A stretch of 64,000 nucleotides of DNA from the NCBI GenBank assembly GCA_900109485.1, contig FOAY01000010.1, positions 144,023 to 208,022 of the forward strand. Reading direction: 5' to 3'. This DNA is from Kosakonia sacchari (GTDB lineage: Bacteria; Pseudomonadota; Gammaproteobacteria; Enterobacterales; Enterobacteriaceae). A model generated the notes under the pieces. That model was not told where the DNA came from. It ran no database searches and saw nothing but the letters and a program-made list of their open reading frames with translations. Shown here in pieces: positions 7,484 through 16,317 of this stretch. How positions within the stretch are numbered: position 1 is the stretch's first letter; the number at the start of each line of letters is the position of its first letter. A program made the position numbers and the translations under genes.

Positions 7484-8287
7484 TTATTTTTGACCGGAAA
7501 GCTCCGTTGTACGACGTACCGCAGCCAGAACGCTGCTTTGCAGGCCAGCGGCGAAATCGCTTTTATTCAGCTCGTATAAACCATTAATGCCGACACCCGC
7601 CGGAGAGTTATTAATATCCATCAACTGGCGCGGATGGCGTCCGGATAACTTAAGCATTTCAACCGCGCCGACCAGGTTTTCCCATACCACCTGCGTGGAC
7701 TGCGTGCGGGTTAATCCGGCAAGAACACCGGCGTCAGCCAGCGCTTCGACAAAGTAATAGACATAGTTGACGCCAGCGACAGCAAAACCGGTGAAGACGT
7801 CAATCAGCCGCTCCTCCAGCACCATCACCTTGCCGAAACTTTCGAGGAACGGCATGACGGACGCGCTGTTGACATAAGCATTAAACGCCACGCCGCTGTA
7901 GCCCAGCCCGGTATCCGTCAGCGTATTCGGAATGATCCGCGTAATCGGGCGCGACTCACCCAGCATCAAAGACAGCTGGGCCAGTGTTACGCCCGCAATA
8001 ATAGAAATGACTGACGCCTGTGGCGCTGCGTGCTGCTTAATCAGTTGTGCGACACCGGCAATATCATCCTGCGGACGAACCCCGATCACAATGTGATCCG
8101 CTGCGGCCAGCGCGTCGGGCAAATCTTGTGTATTGCTCAACTGATAGCGCGCTTTCAGCGTTTCGATTCGCGCTGGATCAATATCCGATAAGCTGACCTC
8201 GTCCGGGTTTAATGCGCCGCGTTTTAAGGCGGCGCGCAGAATCGCTTCGGTCATTTGACCGGCACCAATAAAGTGGATATGGCTCAT
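7484..8287 (-). CDS. Pyrroline-5-carboxylate reductase-like NAD(P)-dependent enzyme, divergent
   Basis: The 267-residue protein has an N-terminal Rossmann fold (HFIGAGQMTEAIL) and the ProC-type helical dimerisation domain (FVEALADAGVLAGLTR, GRHPRQLMD). ProC reduces P5C to proline. Here the normally strict SGSGPAY stretch is replaced by AVAGVNY and SPGGTT by SPAGVG, so the imine site differs and the substrate is probably not P5C. I start at ATG 8287 behind GAGGA; its ATGA overlaps the stop of the M20 gene, indicating translational coupling. With a RidA paralogue next door, a cyclic imine or imino acid substrate is a reasonable guess. Confidence 0.8.
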   Translation of the reverse strand: MSHIHFIGAGQMTEAILRAALKRGALNPDEVSLSDIDPARIETLKARYQLSNTQDLPDALAAADHIVIGVRPQDDIAGVAQLIKQHAAPQASVISIIAGVTLAQLSLMLGESRPITRIIPNTLTDTGLGYSGVAFNAYVNSASVMPFLESFGKVMVLEERLIDVFTGFAVAGVNYVYYFVEALADAGVLAGLTRTQSTQVVWENLVGAVEMLKLSGRHPRQLMDINNSPAGVGINGLYELNKSDFAAGLQSSVLAAVRRTTELSGQK

Positions 8288-9468
8288 AGTGAATCCTCGG
8301 AAGTAACAGAAACAGTGCCCAATGACCTCTCCACCAGCGATACCCAAAGACCGATGCCTGGCGCGATAAGTTGGTCATTAAAATCGTAATGCGGGTTATG
8401 TAATGTTGCGCCCGGCGTTGGGCCATCGGCCCCCAGCCACAGATACGCGCCTGGACAGGCTTCCAGAAAATAGGCGAAATCTTCTGCCGCCATGGATGGC
8501 GATAACTGCGTGTGGACCTGTGTGATCCCGGGGACGTGGCGTGCGGCATCCGCCAGAATTTTTGCCTGTTGCGCATGGTTGACGGTTACCGGGTAACCGT
8601 ATTCCCAACGAATGCTGCCAGTGACGCCAAACGGCCGGGCGAGCTGTTCGACATACTCCGCCATCAGGGTCTGGCAGCGCGCTCTGGCGGCCTGGCTCAG
8701 GCAACGCAGCGTGCCGGACAAATGCATGGTCTGCGGAACGACATTTATCGCTTCTCCGGCCTGCAGTTGCGTCACGCTGATCACGGCGCTGTCCAGCGGA
8801 GAGAGGCGGCGCGTGGTGATCGTTTGCAATGCGGTGATCAGGTGCGCACCGGCCAGCACCGGATCGGCCCCTTTTTCCGGCATCGCCGCATGGCATCCCA
8901 CGCCAGTCAGCGTGATGAAAAAATTGTCCTGCGAAGCCATCATCGGACCTGCGCTAACGGCCACTTCCCCCACCGGCAACCCCGGCCAGTTGTGCAGCGC
9001 ATAAACCGCAGAAACGGGGAAGCGCGTAAAGATCCCTTCTTCCACCATCAAACGCCCGCCGCCGGCATTCTCTTCCGCAGGCTGAAAAATAAAGTACACC
9101 GTACCGTTGAACGCTCTGCTCTGGCTGAGATAGCGCGACGCACCCAGCAGAATGGCGGTATGCCCGTCGTGTCCACAGGCGTGCATCGTGCCTGGCGAGG
9201 TTGAGCACCAGTCAACAACGTTGTTTTCCTGGATGGGTAAGGCATCAATATCGGCGCGCAGGGCGATTGCCGGCCCCTCGCCATTGCGAAGAACGCCAAC
9301 CACGCCAGTGCCTGCAATACCGGTATGCACTTCAAGATCATATTCGCGCAGCAGGCTGCTGATTTTCGCGGACGTATGAAATTCTTGTAAGCCAATCTCC
9401 GGGCGCGCGTGGATCTCACGTCGCCAGATAATCGCCTGTTGAATAATCTCTTCGGGAATGGAGCGCAT
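8284..9468 (-). CDS. M20-family amidohydrolase (hippurate/N-acyl-amino-acid hydrolase type)
   Basis: The 394-residue enzyme has the M20 architecture: metal site MHACGHDGHTAILLG (near residue 100), QPAEENAGGG, HNWPG, a dimerisation insert with TLTGVGCHAAMPEKGADP, and a C-terminal HNPHYDFND with the last ligand. These enzymes hydrolyse N-acyl or N-carbamoyl amides of amino acids or plant conjugates in the cytoplasm. I start at 9468 (MRSIPEEIIQQ), behind AGAGGA, rather than at the longer upstream frame. It overlaps the reductase-like gene by four bases. It probably releases the amine that the downstream enzymes process. The natural amide is unknown. Confidence 0.9.
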   Translation of the reverse strand: MRSIPEEIIQQAIIWRREIHARPEIGLQEFHTSAKISSLLREYDLEVHTGIAGTGVVGVLRNGEGPAIALRADIDALPIQENNVVDWCSTSPGTMHACGHDGHTAILLGASRYLSQSRAFNGTVYFIFQPAEENAGGGRLMVEEGIFTRFPVSAVYALHNWPGLPVGEVAVSAGPMMASQDNFFITLTGVGCHAAMPEKGADPVLAGAHLITALQTITTRRLSPLDSAVISVTQLQAGEAINVVPQTMHLSGTLRCLSQAARARCQTLMAEYVEQLARPFGVTGSIRWEYGYPVTVNHAQQAKILADAARHVPGITQVHTQLSPSMAAEDFAYFLEACPGAYLWLGADGPTPGATLHNPHYDFNDQLIAPGIGLWVSLVERSLGTVSVTSEDSL

Positions 9469-9589
9469 ATTTCCTCTGCATTTTCCCGGCGCAATGCCGC
9501 AGCATGACGCTGTGAATGGATTACCGGAACGCGTAATGCCCTCTGGTAGCTGATTCAATTATCGTTTTGACCCTAACGAAAAGAGCGGC

Positions 9590-10291
9590 TCAGGGCTTGC
9601 CAAAATAGATCCTGGCCAGCCCTTCTTTTGTCACTTCAACCGCGTGCTCGGCGCTCAATGAAATATGTTGCTCAATCAGCACCACGCCTTTTTCTATATT
9701 CCGCTGACGTAATGCCGCGATAATTTCGACATGCTCGTCATAGGCATTGTTCCTGCGCACGGGCGTTTCGAGATCGATGCGCCGGAAAAAACGGCTCAGC
9801 GAATTCAGGCTATCGAGCATTTCATAGAGCCGGCTGTTATGGGAAATGCGGGCTATTTCCATGTGGAAACGCTCATCGATTTCCGCGATCTTCGCCCAGT
9901 CCTGTTCGGTTTGCGCCGGGCGATGCTGGCTCACTTCCTCCCAGATAGCCGTGGTCGCCGCGATCTCTTCATCGGTTGCCCGCAGGCAGGCGAAACGAAA
10001 GGTGGATTGCTCTATCACCATTCGCACTTCATACAGCTCGCGGACACCTTCCGGCGTCAGGTCGCGGGAGTAAAAACCCCGGTTGGGGACAAAGTTCATA
10101 AAGCCGTCTTTTGCCAGACGGTTAAGCGCTTCCCGCACCGGGGTACGCGAGACCCCCAGCTGTGCCGCAAGCTCAACTTCATTCACCCGTTCGCCAGGAC
10201 GAAAGTGGTAATCAATCGCCAGGCCTTTCACTTTCTCGTAGACCTTTTCCACACTGTCAGCGCTACGGGATTTCTTTTTAATAGTAACCAC
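9590..10291 (-). CDS. GntR-family (FCD subfamily) transcriptional regulator
   Basis: The 233-residue protein has an N-terminal winged helix (residues about 15-80, with NEVELAAQLGVSRTPVREAL and the wing GFMNFVPNRGFY) and a C-terminal helical FCD ligand domain with the metal-site histidines (DERFHMEIA, YDEHVEIIAAL, EQHISLSAEH). FCD regulators usually repress transport and catabolic genes for organic or amino acids and release DNA on binding the inducer. It is the first gene of the minus-strand unit, 121 bases before the M20 start, and faces the ABC transporter operon. Three similar palindromes in the intergenic region are its likely operators. Confidence 0.9.
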   Translation of the reverse strand: MVTIKKKSRSADSVEKVYEKVKGLAIDYHFRPGERVNEVELAAQLGVSRTPVREALNRLAKDGFMNFVPNRGFYSRDLTPEGVRELYEVRMVIEQSTFRFACLRATDEEIAATTAIWEEVSQHRPAQTEQDWAKIAEIDERFHMEIARISHNSRLYEMLDSLNSLSRFFRRIDLETPVRRNNAYDEHVEIIAALRQRNIEKGVVLIEQHISLSAEHAVEVTKEGLARIYFGKP

Positions 10292-10400
10292 ATTATCCCC
10301 TTAATTTACCGCACACTCAGCACGAAAATAAAAATGCTGTACAGGTTATTTCACGTAATATTTTTATAGATAGCACAGCGGAAAAAGCAACTCAACACAA

Positions 10401-10414
10401 AAGTGAATACACTT
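10401..10414. promoter_or_regulatory. Putative operator 1, AAGTG-AATA-CACTT
   Basis: Perfect inverted repeat with 5-base arms, 110 bases upstream of the regulator start. Matches the other two sites in arm sequence and spacing. Confidence 0.6.
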
Positions 10415-10517
10415 TGTTTTTATTTAAAAGATACTGATTTATAACTGTTTTTATCTTATTTATTGTCGTGAGTTTTTCCCGCACCATTTTACGGCAGCAC
10501 TGCACCAAAATGACTCA

Positions 10518-10531
10518 AGGTGTATTCACTT
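10518..10531. promoter_or_regulatory. Putative operator 2, AGGTG-TATT-CACTT
   Basis: Same spacing as operator 1, with one mismatch in the left arm. It lies about mid-way between the divergent genes. Confidence 0.5.
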
Positions 10532-10708
10532 TTGCACGCAGATGTTTTTATAAACCAAGATAAAAAAGAAAAATGAAAGTTTCATTGTGCGGTTTTAAAT
10601 ATTTTCGATTCCCTTGTATTTATTCACGAATTTGCATTTGTTTCACCTGAAATAAGCACTTGATGCCGTGAACATTTTGCTCCCTGGCATCGTCTTTGCT
10701 TAATGCAC

Positions 10709-10722
10709 AAGTGTATGCACTT
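10709..10722. promoter_or_regulatory. Putative operator 3, AAGTG-TATG-CACTT
   Basis: Perfect inverted repeat 114 bases upstream of the binding-protein start, followed by a half site at 10726-10734. Probably controls the transporter promoter. Confidence 0.6.
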
Positions 10723-10835
10723 ATATATTCACTTCAGTGCGCACTTTTTGGCATTACCAGACAGGCTTGTGCACGTTTGCACAGGCGACAAAACACCGGC
10801 CTCAGAAGCCGGTAACAGCAAACCGGAGAACCAAT

Positions 10836-11963
10836 ATGAAAAATCGTTTTGGGCAGGGCATGACGCTGTCAACACTGGCAGGTATGACGTTGTTAGGTCT
10901 GGCGCACACGGCGCAGGCCGATGTGAACATTGGCGCGATTTTGCCCTTAACCGGCACCAGCGCCAGCATTGGTGAAGATCAGCGTCGTGGTATGGAACTG
11001 GCGGTTGAACAGGTAAATGCTCAGGGCGGCGTTAATGGTCAGCCATTACATGTGATCGTGGAAGATTCCGCCGAAAGCCCGGTAACAGGCCTGAATGCCG
11101 TACGTAAGTTAACCCAGGTTAACCATGTCCCTTTAGTGATGGGCAGTTTTTCCTCCAGCGTCACCATTCCGGTTGGGCAATATCTGGTGAAGAACAATCT
11201 GCTGCACATCAATATTTCCGGCACCAGCACTGATATCCGCAAAATCGGCGCGACTTCCTGGAGCGTGATTGGCCTGGATTCCCTTTCCGCGAGCTTCTCG
11301 GCACAAGATGTGCGCCAGCTCGGTTACAGCAATGTGGCCTTTATCGCCCCGGATGGGGCTTATGGTCAGGGGATGGCGGAGCAGTTCACCAAAGCGTTTG
11401 AAAAAGCGGGGGGCAAAGTGGTCGCCAAAGTGCTCTACACCAGCGGTCAGCCTTCTTACCGCCGCGAGCTGGAGCAAATCTCCCGCGCCCATCCGCAAGC
11501 CTATGTCTATACCAGCTACGGCCAGGATGCGATTGTGCTGAACCGTGAGGCCTGGGAGCTGGGTCTGAATAAAACGCCCTGGTATGGCATGTATTTAACC
11601 ATGGCCATTGAAGGTTCTCCGGCGCAGTACACCAATGGACAGGTTGGTATGGAAGTCGCGGGTATTGACCAGAAGGCGGCGAGCGGCAACGGCGCAAATT
11701 ACGCTGAGCTGTACCAGAAAAAATACCATGAGAAGCCGCGCTCCGTGTACGGCAGCTATGCCTGGGATAGCGTAATGCTGGCGGCGGCAGCGATTGATAA
11801 AGCGCACAGTGCCGAACCGGCAGCCATGATCGCGGCAATGAAAACCGTTGCGCCTGGCTTTACGGGCATTACCGGCACATTAAATCTGGATGCCGATAAC
11901 CAGCGTCAGTCCCAGCCATACCTGAAAGTGAAAGCGTTTAATGGCGTACCGGTTCCCCGGTAA
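10836..11963 (+). CDS. Branched-chain amino acid-type ABC transporter, periplasmic binding protein
   Basis: The 375-residue protein has a signal peptide ending AHTAQA before DVNIGAILPLTG, the standard opening of the LivJ/LivK (type I fold) family. Internal motifs include QRRGMELAVEQVNAQGGVNG and VMGSFSSSVTIPVGQ. I start at 10836, behind GGAG, because the upstream frame lacks a signal peptide. It captures the ligand in the periplasm and hands it to the permeases encoded next. The family binds branched-chain amino acids but also amides, urea and aromatic acids. Its linkage with an M20 hydrolase suggests an amide or conjugated amino acid rather than leucine. Confidence 0.88.
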   Translation: MKNRFGQGMTLSTLAGMTLLGLAHTAQADVNIGAILPLTGTSASIGEDQRRGMELAVEQVNAQGGVNGQPLHVIVEDSAESPVTGLNAVRKLTQVNHVPLVMGSFSSSVTIPVGQYLVKNNLLHINISGTSTDIRKIGATSWSVIGLDSLSASFSAQDVRQLGYSNVAFIAPDGAYGQGMAEQFTKAFEKAGGKVVAKVLYTSGQPSYRRELEQISRAHPQAYVYTSYGQDAIVLNREAWELGLNKTPWYGMYLTMAIEGSPAQYTNGQVGMEVAGIDQKAASGNGANYAELYQKKYHEKPRSVYGSYAWDSVMLAAAAIDKAHSAEPAAMIAAMKTVAPGFTGITGTLNLDADNQRQSQPYLKVKAFNGVPVPR

Positions 11964-12011
11964 CGAGCCGCTTTATCTTGCCAGTTCACGCTACATCATC
12001 GGGGAAAAACC

Positions 12012-12905
12012 ATGCTGCAGTTTTTGATTGATACATTGATTCGCACGGCGGATTTGTCGCTGGTCGCGCTGGGATTAAGCCTGGTTTACGGGCTGGTACG
12101 GTTCGCCAATATCGCCCATATGCAATATGCCATGGTCGGTTCATTTATTACCGCCGCCGGGCTTCATCTTGGCATGCCGTTGTCTCTGGCAATCGTGTTT
12201 TCGGCAATAGTCTGCGGCATGCTGTCCATGATGTTGCATCACTGGGTGTACCAGCCGCTGCTGAAAAGCGGTACCGCGAACGCCATGATTGGCTCGCTGG
12301 CGGTATCGATGGTGCTGATTGCGCTGGTTCTCGGGGTTGAGGGATCGGCCCCGGTGAATTATTCCCTGCCCGTGGGTGCGCTCTTACAGGTGGGTGACAC
12401 CCGCATCTCCTCCGACGAACTCTGGAGTCTTGGCGTCACGATTTCACTGGTGGTGATGTTCAGCCTGCTGCTGTTTCGCACGCCACAAGGCCGCGCTATC
12501 CGTGCGCTGGCGAGTAACCGGGATCTGGCGGCAGCCTCCGGGTTAAATGCCAGCGCTATTATTCACACCGTCAATCTGGTGGCTGGAATGCTGGCCGCCG
12601 TGGGAGGCAGCATGCTGGCGATGAACGCCAGCGCATGGGTTAACCAGGGCAATGATCTGATGTTGCCGGTACTCGCTGCCGCCATTCTCGGCGGGCTGGG
12701 AAACCCCATGGGCGCCATTTTTGGCGCGCTCCTTATCGCGACAACCGAAACCCTCGTTACCAACATCGACTGGAGCTGGCTGTTCGGCGGCGACTTATTG
12801 TTTATCCCGGTGACCTGGGTGAATGCCTCATCGTTTGTGATCCTGCTGCTGGCGCTGTTGTTGCGCCCTTATGGCCTGTTTAACCGGGAGGTCCGCCGTG
12901 TCTGA
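12012..12905 (+). CDS. LivH-type ABC transporter permease
   Basis: This 297-residue inner-membrane protein has about eight hydrophobic helices and the LivH family features ALGLSLVYGLVRFANIAHM near the N-terminus and ILGGLGNPMGAIFGALLIA near the C-terminus. It forms half of the membrane channel together with the LivM-type partner. It begins 48 bases after the binding-protein gene. Its end overlaps the GTG of the next gene by eight bases, so the five transport genes form one operon. Confidence 0.9.
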   Translation: MLQFLIDTLIRTADLSLVALGLSLVYGLVRFANIAHMQYAMVGSFITAAGLHLGMPLSLAIVFSAIVCGMLSMMLHHWVYQPLLKSGTANAMIGSLAVSMVLIALVLGVEGSAPVNYSLPVGALLQVGDTRISSDELWSLGVTISLVVMFSLLLFRTPQGRAIRALASNRDLAAASGLNASAIIHTVNLVAGMLAAVGGSMLAMNASAWVNQGNDLMLPVLAAAILGGLGNPMGAIFGALLIATTETLVTNIDWSWLFGGDLLFIPVTWVNASSFVILLLALLLRPYGLFNREVRRV

Positions 12906-13785
12906 GTTTTTACTGCATATCCTTTGCCTTGCCGGGATCTATGCCATCGTCGCGCTTGCCCTGAATTTACAGGCAGGTTACGCCGGTTTGCTGAATTTCG
13001 GTCATATCGTGTTTGTCGGCACCGGCGCTTATGCCATCGGTCTGGGAAGCAATTTTGGCTTGCCGCTGTGGCTGGTGATCCCGGCCGGGTTACTGTGTGC
13101 CATTGTGATCAGCGCGCTGATGACGTTGCTGGGCCGTCAGCTCACGGCGGATTACTGGGGCATTGCCACGCTGGCGCTGGCTGAAATCATCCGCATTGCG
13201 GTCGTCAATGAAGACCATCTGACGGGCGGCGCGCAGGGGATTGGCGGGCTGTCCGCGCCCTGGTCAACCGGCGATACCGTCGCCGATACGCGTATCTTCG
13301 CGGTCATTATCCTGCTCAGCGTCATTGTCGCCACGCTCGCCAGCCTGCGGATCGGCGCCAGCCGGTTTGGCCGGGCGCTGCGCCTGATGCGCGAGCAACC
13401 GCAATTAGCGATCTGCATGGGTTATGCGCTGCCGTGGCTGAAATGCCGGGCGTTAATGAGCAGCGCGGTGATGTGCTGTCTGGCCGGCATGTTACTGGCC
13501 TGGTACACCGACTATGTCAGCCCGGATTATTTGCTCTCTTCGGAAACCTTTCTTATCTGGAGCATGGTGATGATCGGCGGTATTGGCAATGTGCGCGGCG
13601 TGCTGCTGGGCGTGTTGCTGGTGGAAGGGCTGTATAACTTTATCCCCTTTGCAAAAGACTATTTCCACATCAGCTCAGATCTGACCGGCGCTTTGCGCCT
13701 GGGATTGGTGGGTCTGGCTTTATTACTCTGTCTGCTCACCCGGCCGGGCGGCCTGTTACCGGAAAAATTAAGGACGTTATCATGA
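12898..13785 (+). CDS. LivM-type ABC transporter permease
   Basis: A 295-residue polytopic membrane protein with the LivM signature: LNLQAGYAGLLNFGHIVFVG, a central ADYWGIATLALAEIIR and ESTF-like SSETFLIWSMVMIGGIGN. I use GTG 12898, which follows GGGAGGT and begins MSEFLLHILCLAGIYAIVAL; an upstream ATG in the frame lies inside livH-like sequence. It pairs with the LivH-type permease. It overlaps the following ATPase gene by four bases (ATGA). Confidence 0.88.
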   Translation: MSEFLLHILCLAGIYAIVALALNLQAGYAGLLNFGHIVFVGTGAYAIGLGSNFGLPLWLVIPAGLLCAIVISALMTLLGRQLTADYWGIATLALAEIIRIAVVNEDHLTGGAQGIGGLSAPWSTGDTVADTRIFAVIILLSVIVATLASLRIGASRFGRALRLMREQPQLAICMGYALPWLKCRALMSSAVMCCLAGMLLAWYTDYVSPDYLLSSETFLIWSMVMIGGIGNVRGVLLGVLLVEGLYNFIPFAKDYFHISSDLTGALRLGLVGLALLLCLLTRPGGLLPEKLRTLS

Positions 13786-14561
13786 GCCGTTTGCTTGAAG
13801 TGGCTGATGTCAGCAAAGCCTTTGGCGGCAACCAGGTACTGACATCCGTATCATTTACGCTGGAGAAGGGCGAAATTCTTGGTCTGCTGGGGCCGAATGG
13901 TTCCGGTAAAAGCACGCTGCTTAACACCATTTCCGGGTTTACCCGGCCGGATGGCGGCAGCATCACATTTGATGGCCGTTCCATTGCTTGCCAGCCCAGC
14001 CACCGGATCATCCAGGCGGGCATTGCGCGCACCTTCCAGCTACCGGTCATGCCGGAAAAGATGAGCGTGATGGAAGTCGTGATGACGGCGGGCACCCGTC
14101 AGCACGGGTTATTTAACGGTCTGCTGGGGCTGGCTTCCGGGCGTAAAGCCGAACAGGAAGACAGAGCCCGCGCCCGCGAGTTACTGGATATTTTGTTGTT
14201 AACCAAAGTGAAAGACCTGCCTGCGGCGGCGCTTTCCGGCGGACAGAAAAAATTACTGGGCATTGCCTGCGCGTTGATGGGCAAACCGACGCTTCTGATG
14301 CTGGATGAGCCTATGGCCGGTGTGCACCCGAAATTACGCCAGGAGCTGGTGGAAACGCTGGTCAACCTGAGCCGCCAGGGCATTTCACTTTTGGTCATCG
14401 AGCACGATATGCACTTTATCAACACTTTGTGCCAGCGCTGCATTGTGCTGGATCGCGGGCAGATTGTCGCCAGTTGCCGCCCGGACGAACTGGCGCAGAA
14501 CCAGCAGGTGCTGGAGGCCTATCTTGGGCACAGCACCGCGACATTGCAGGAGGCCGTATGA
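13782..14561 (+). CDS. LivG-type ABC transporter ATPase
   Basis: This 259-residue cytoplasmic ATPase has Walker A GPNGSGKST, signature LSGGQKKLLGIA, Walker B LLMLDEPMAGV and the H-loop IEHDM. The long insert between Walker A and the signature (TFQLPVMPEKMSVMEVVM) and the H-P-x-L stretch after Walker B are typical of LivG. It powers transport together with the LivF-type ATPase. Its start overlaps the permease stop and its end overlaps the LivF-type start, so stoichiometric coupled translation is expected. Confidence 0.92.
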   Translation: MSRLLEVADVSKAFGGNQVLTSVSFTLEKGEILGLLGPNGSGKSTLLNTISGFTRPDGGSITFDGRSIACQPSHRIIQAGIARTFQLPVMPEKMSVMEVVMTAGTRQHGLFNGLLGLASGRKAEQEDRARARELLDILLLTKVKDLPAAALSGGQKKLLGIACALMGKPTLLMLDEPMAGVHPKLRQELVETLVNLSRQGISLLVIEHDMHFINTLCQRCIVLDRGQIVASCRPDELAQNQQVLEAYLGHSTATLQEAV

Positions 14562-15277
14562 TTACCCTCGAAAACGTGGTCGCCGGTTATACCCCGGGGA
14601 TTGATATTCTGCATGGTATTTCGTTGCACGTTGAACAGGCGGAAATCGTGACGCTGCTGGGGCCAAATGGCTGCGGCAAATCCACCTTGTTGAAATCGAT
14701 TGCCGGTTTTGTCTCGCCGCGCGAAGGGCGGGTTGAAATTGATGGCCGGGAAACGGCAAAAATTCCGGTGCACCGGAAAATCCGTGAATGCGCACTCGGG
14801 TTTGTCCCGCAACTGGACAACGTCTTCAACAATCTGACCGTGGCAGAAAACCTGCAAACCGGGGGGCAGTTTTTACCGCCCGGCCAGCGTAAACAGCGGA
14901 TGGCACAACTGGCGGAACATTACCCGGTATTACATAAAAAGTGGCAATCGCCCGCGTCCGCGCTTTCCGGCGGCGAGCGACAAATCCTCGCGTTGGCCCG
15001 CGCACTGATGCCCGAACCTGCGGTACTGCTGCTTGATGAACCGTCGGCCGGGCTGTCACCGAAAATGCTGACGGAAGTGTTTAGCGCCATACAAACCATT
15101 CGCCGCCAGGAAAAAGTGACCATTTTGATGGTCGAGCAGAACGCCATGGAAGCCCTGCACATTTCCGACCGGGCTTACGTACTGGCGCTGGGGAAAGTGG
15201 CGATGGAGGGCAGTGCGCGGGATCTGCTGGACGACCCGCGTATGCGCGAGCTCTATTTTGGCGGTCGTGCTGCCTGA
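14558..15277 (+). CDS. LivF-type ABC transporter ATPase
   Basis: A 239-residue ATPase with Walker A GPNGCGKST, signature ALSGGERQILALARAL, Walker B VLLLDEPSAGL and MVEQNAMEAL at the H-loop position. I start at ATG 14558, which overlaps the LivG-type stop in an ATGA and follows GGAGG. It forms a heterodimer with the preceding ATPase. It is the last transport gene; a VOC protein follows 33 bases later on the same strand. Confidence 0.92.
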   Translation: MITLENVVAGYTPGIDILHGISLHVEQAEIVTLLGPNGCGKSTLLKSIAGFVSPREGRVEIDGRETAKIPVHRKIRECALGFVPQLDNVFNNLTVAENLQTGGQFLPPGQRKQRMAQLAEHYPVLHKKWQSPASALSGGERQILALARALMPEPAVLLLDEPSAGLSPKMLTEVFSAIQTIRRQEKVTILMVEQNAMEALHISDRAYVLALGKVAMEGSARDLLDDPRMRELYFGGRAA

Positions 15278-15310
15278 CAGGATTAATAAAAAGAACAGAA
15301 GGAATACACC

Positions 15311-16153
15311 ATGCCGATTACCCCGGTTATCGATCACGCGGTGATTAATGTCGATGAAGAGCTGGATCAGGCGCAATCCCTGTTCCAGCGGATGGGATTT
15401 CAGCTCAGTACGCGGGGACACCATTCGATGGGTTCCAGCAACCATCTGGCCATATTTGCCGATAACTATCTGGAACTTTTAGGTTATGAGCCTGCCAGGC
15501 AGACAGACTCGCGCGGTTTATGGAACGTTGCTCCGGGCCTTGCCGGGCTGGTCTGGAAAACCGGCGATGCGCATGCGGTATGGCGGCACCTCCAGCAATG
15601 CCAACTTGATGGCGAACCGCCGACCCATTTCTCCCGCCCGGTGATACTGCCGGACGGCAGCCAGACTGAAGCCCGGTTCTGTATCTCGCGGATCCGCGAC
15701 AGCGCCCTGGCATACGGCTTCAGTTTTTTCTGCGAACATCAGACGCCGCAAGCCGTCTGGCAGCCCGCCTGGCAAGTACATCCTAATGGCGTGCAGGCGC
15801 TGTCCGCGTTCGTTATTGCCTCGCCGCAGCCTGAACAGACGCTGGCGCTGTATCGCCAGTTATTCAGTACGGAGGCCCGCGCGGAGGACAACGGTGGCTA
15901 TGTGCTTGATTCAGGAACCTGCCGCCTGCGTATTATCACGCATCAACAGGCAAGCCTGGAGTTCTCGCTGCCGCCTGTTGCTGCGCAGGCACCGGCGAAA
16001 ATGGTGGCGCTCTGTTTTCAGGTGGCCTCACTGGAGCAGCTCAGGCGCAGCCTTAGCCAGGGCGATATTCAGTGGCGCGAGCAGGGCCACCAGGTGCTGG
16101 TAATGCAGCAGCAGGCACAATGGCTGGCGATGCGTTTTGCGGAAAAAGCATAG
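15311..16153 (+). CDS. VOC-fold (glyoxalase-like) protein, substrate unknown
   Basis: The 280-residue protein contains two betaalphabeta-betabetabeta-type halves. The N-terminal half has IDHAVINVDEELDQAQSLF, then GSSNHLAIF and YLELLGYE, giving a His-His-Glu metal set as in glyoxalase/dioxygenase-superfamily members. The second half (residues about 160-280) looks more degenerate. Members act as lyases, isomerases or dioxygenases, or bind ligand only. It starts behind AGAAGGA, 33 bases after the LivF-type gene, and so belongs to the transport operon. It may act on the same compound. No specific reaction can be assigned. Confidence 0.75.
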   Translation: MPITPVIDHAVINVDEELDQAQSLFQRMGFQLSTRGHHSMGSSNHLAIFADNYLELLGYEPARQTDSRGLWNVAPGLAGLVWKTGDAHAVWRHLQQCQLDGEPPTHFSRPVILPDGSQTEARFCISRIRDSALAYGFSFFCEHQTPQAVWQPAWQVHPNGVQALSAFVIASPQPEQTLALYRQLFSTEARAEDNGGYVLDSGTCRLRIITHQQASLEFSLPPVAAQAPAKMVALCFQVASLEQLRRSLSQGDIQWREQGHQVLVMQQQAQWLAMRFAEKA

Positions 16154-16247
16154 AGGGGAGTGCTGAAAACGAAGGCGGAGCAGGACGCGAAGTGAATACC
16201 CGCTGGCCGCTTCTTCTGGTGGACTTCAGGCATTACCGATTTCAGCC

Positions 16248-16269
16248 CGGCTGCACGTTCTGGCAGCCG
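16248..16269. terminator. Hairpin after the transport operon
   Basis: CGGCTGC and GCAGCCG enclose an eight-base loop about 95 bases after the VOC gene stop. No strong T-run follows, so it may be a weak or factor-assisted end. Confidence 0.35.
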
Positions 16270-16317
16270 GCAGATTTCGGCGCAAATTCAGAGAGCGTCA
16301 CCCACGATGGCGCAGCC

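Larger units (their letters stand above)
10292..10835. other. Divergent control region of the catabolic/transport locus
   Basis: About 540 AT-rich bases separate the regulator gene from the binding-protein gene. Besides the three palindromes listed separately, a half site TATTCACTT lies at 10726-10734. I saw no CRP-type box. Confidence 0.6.
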
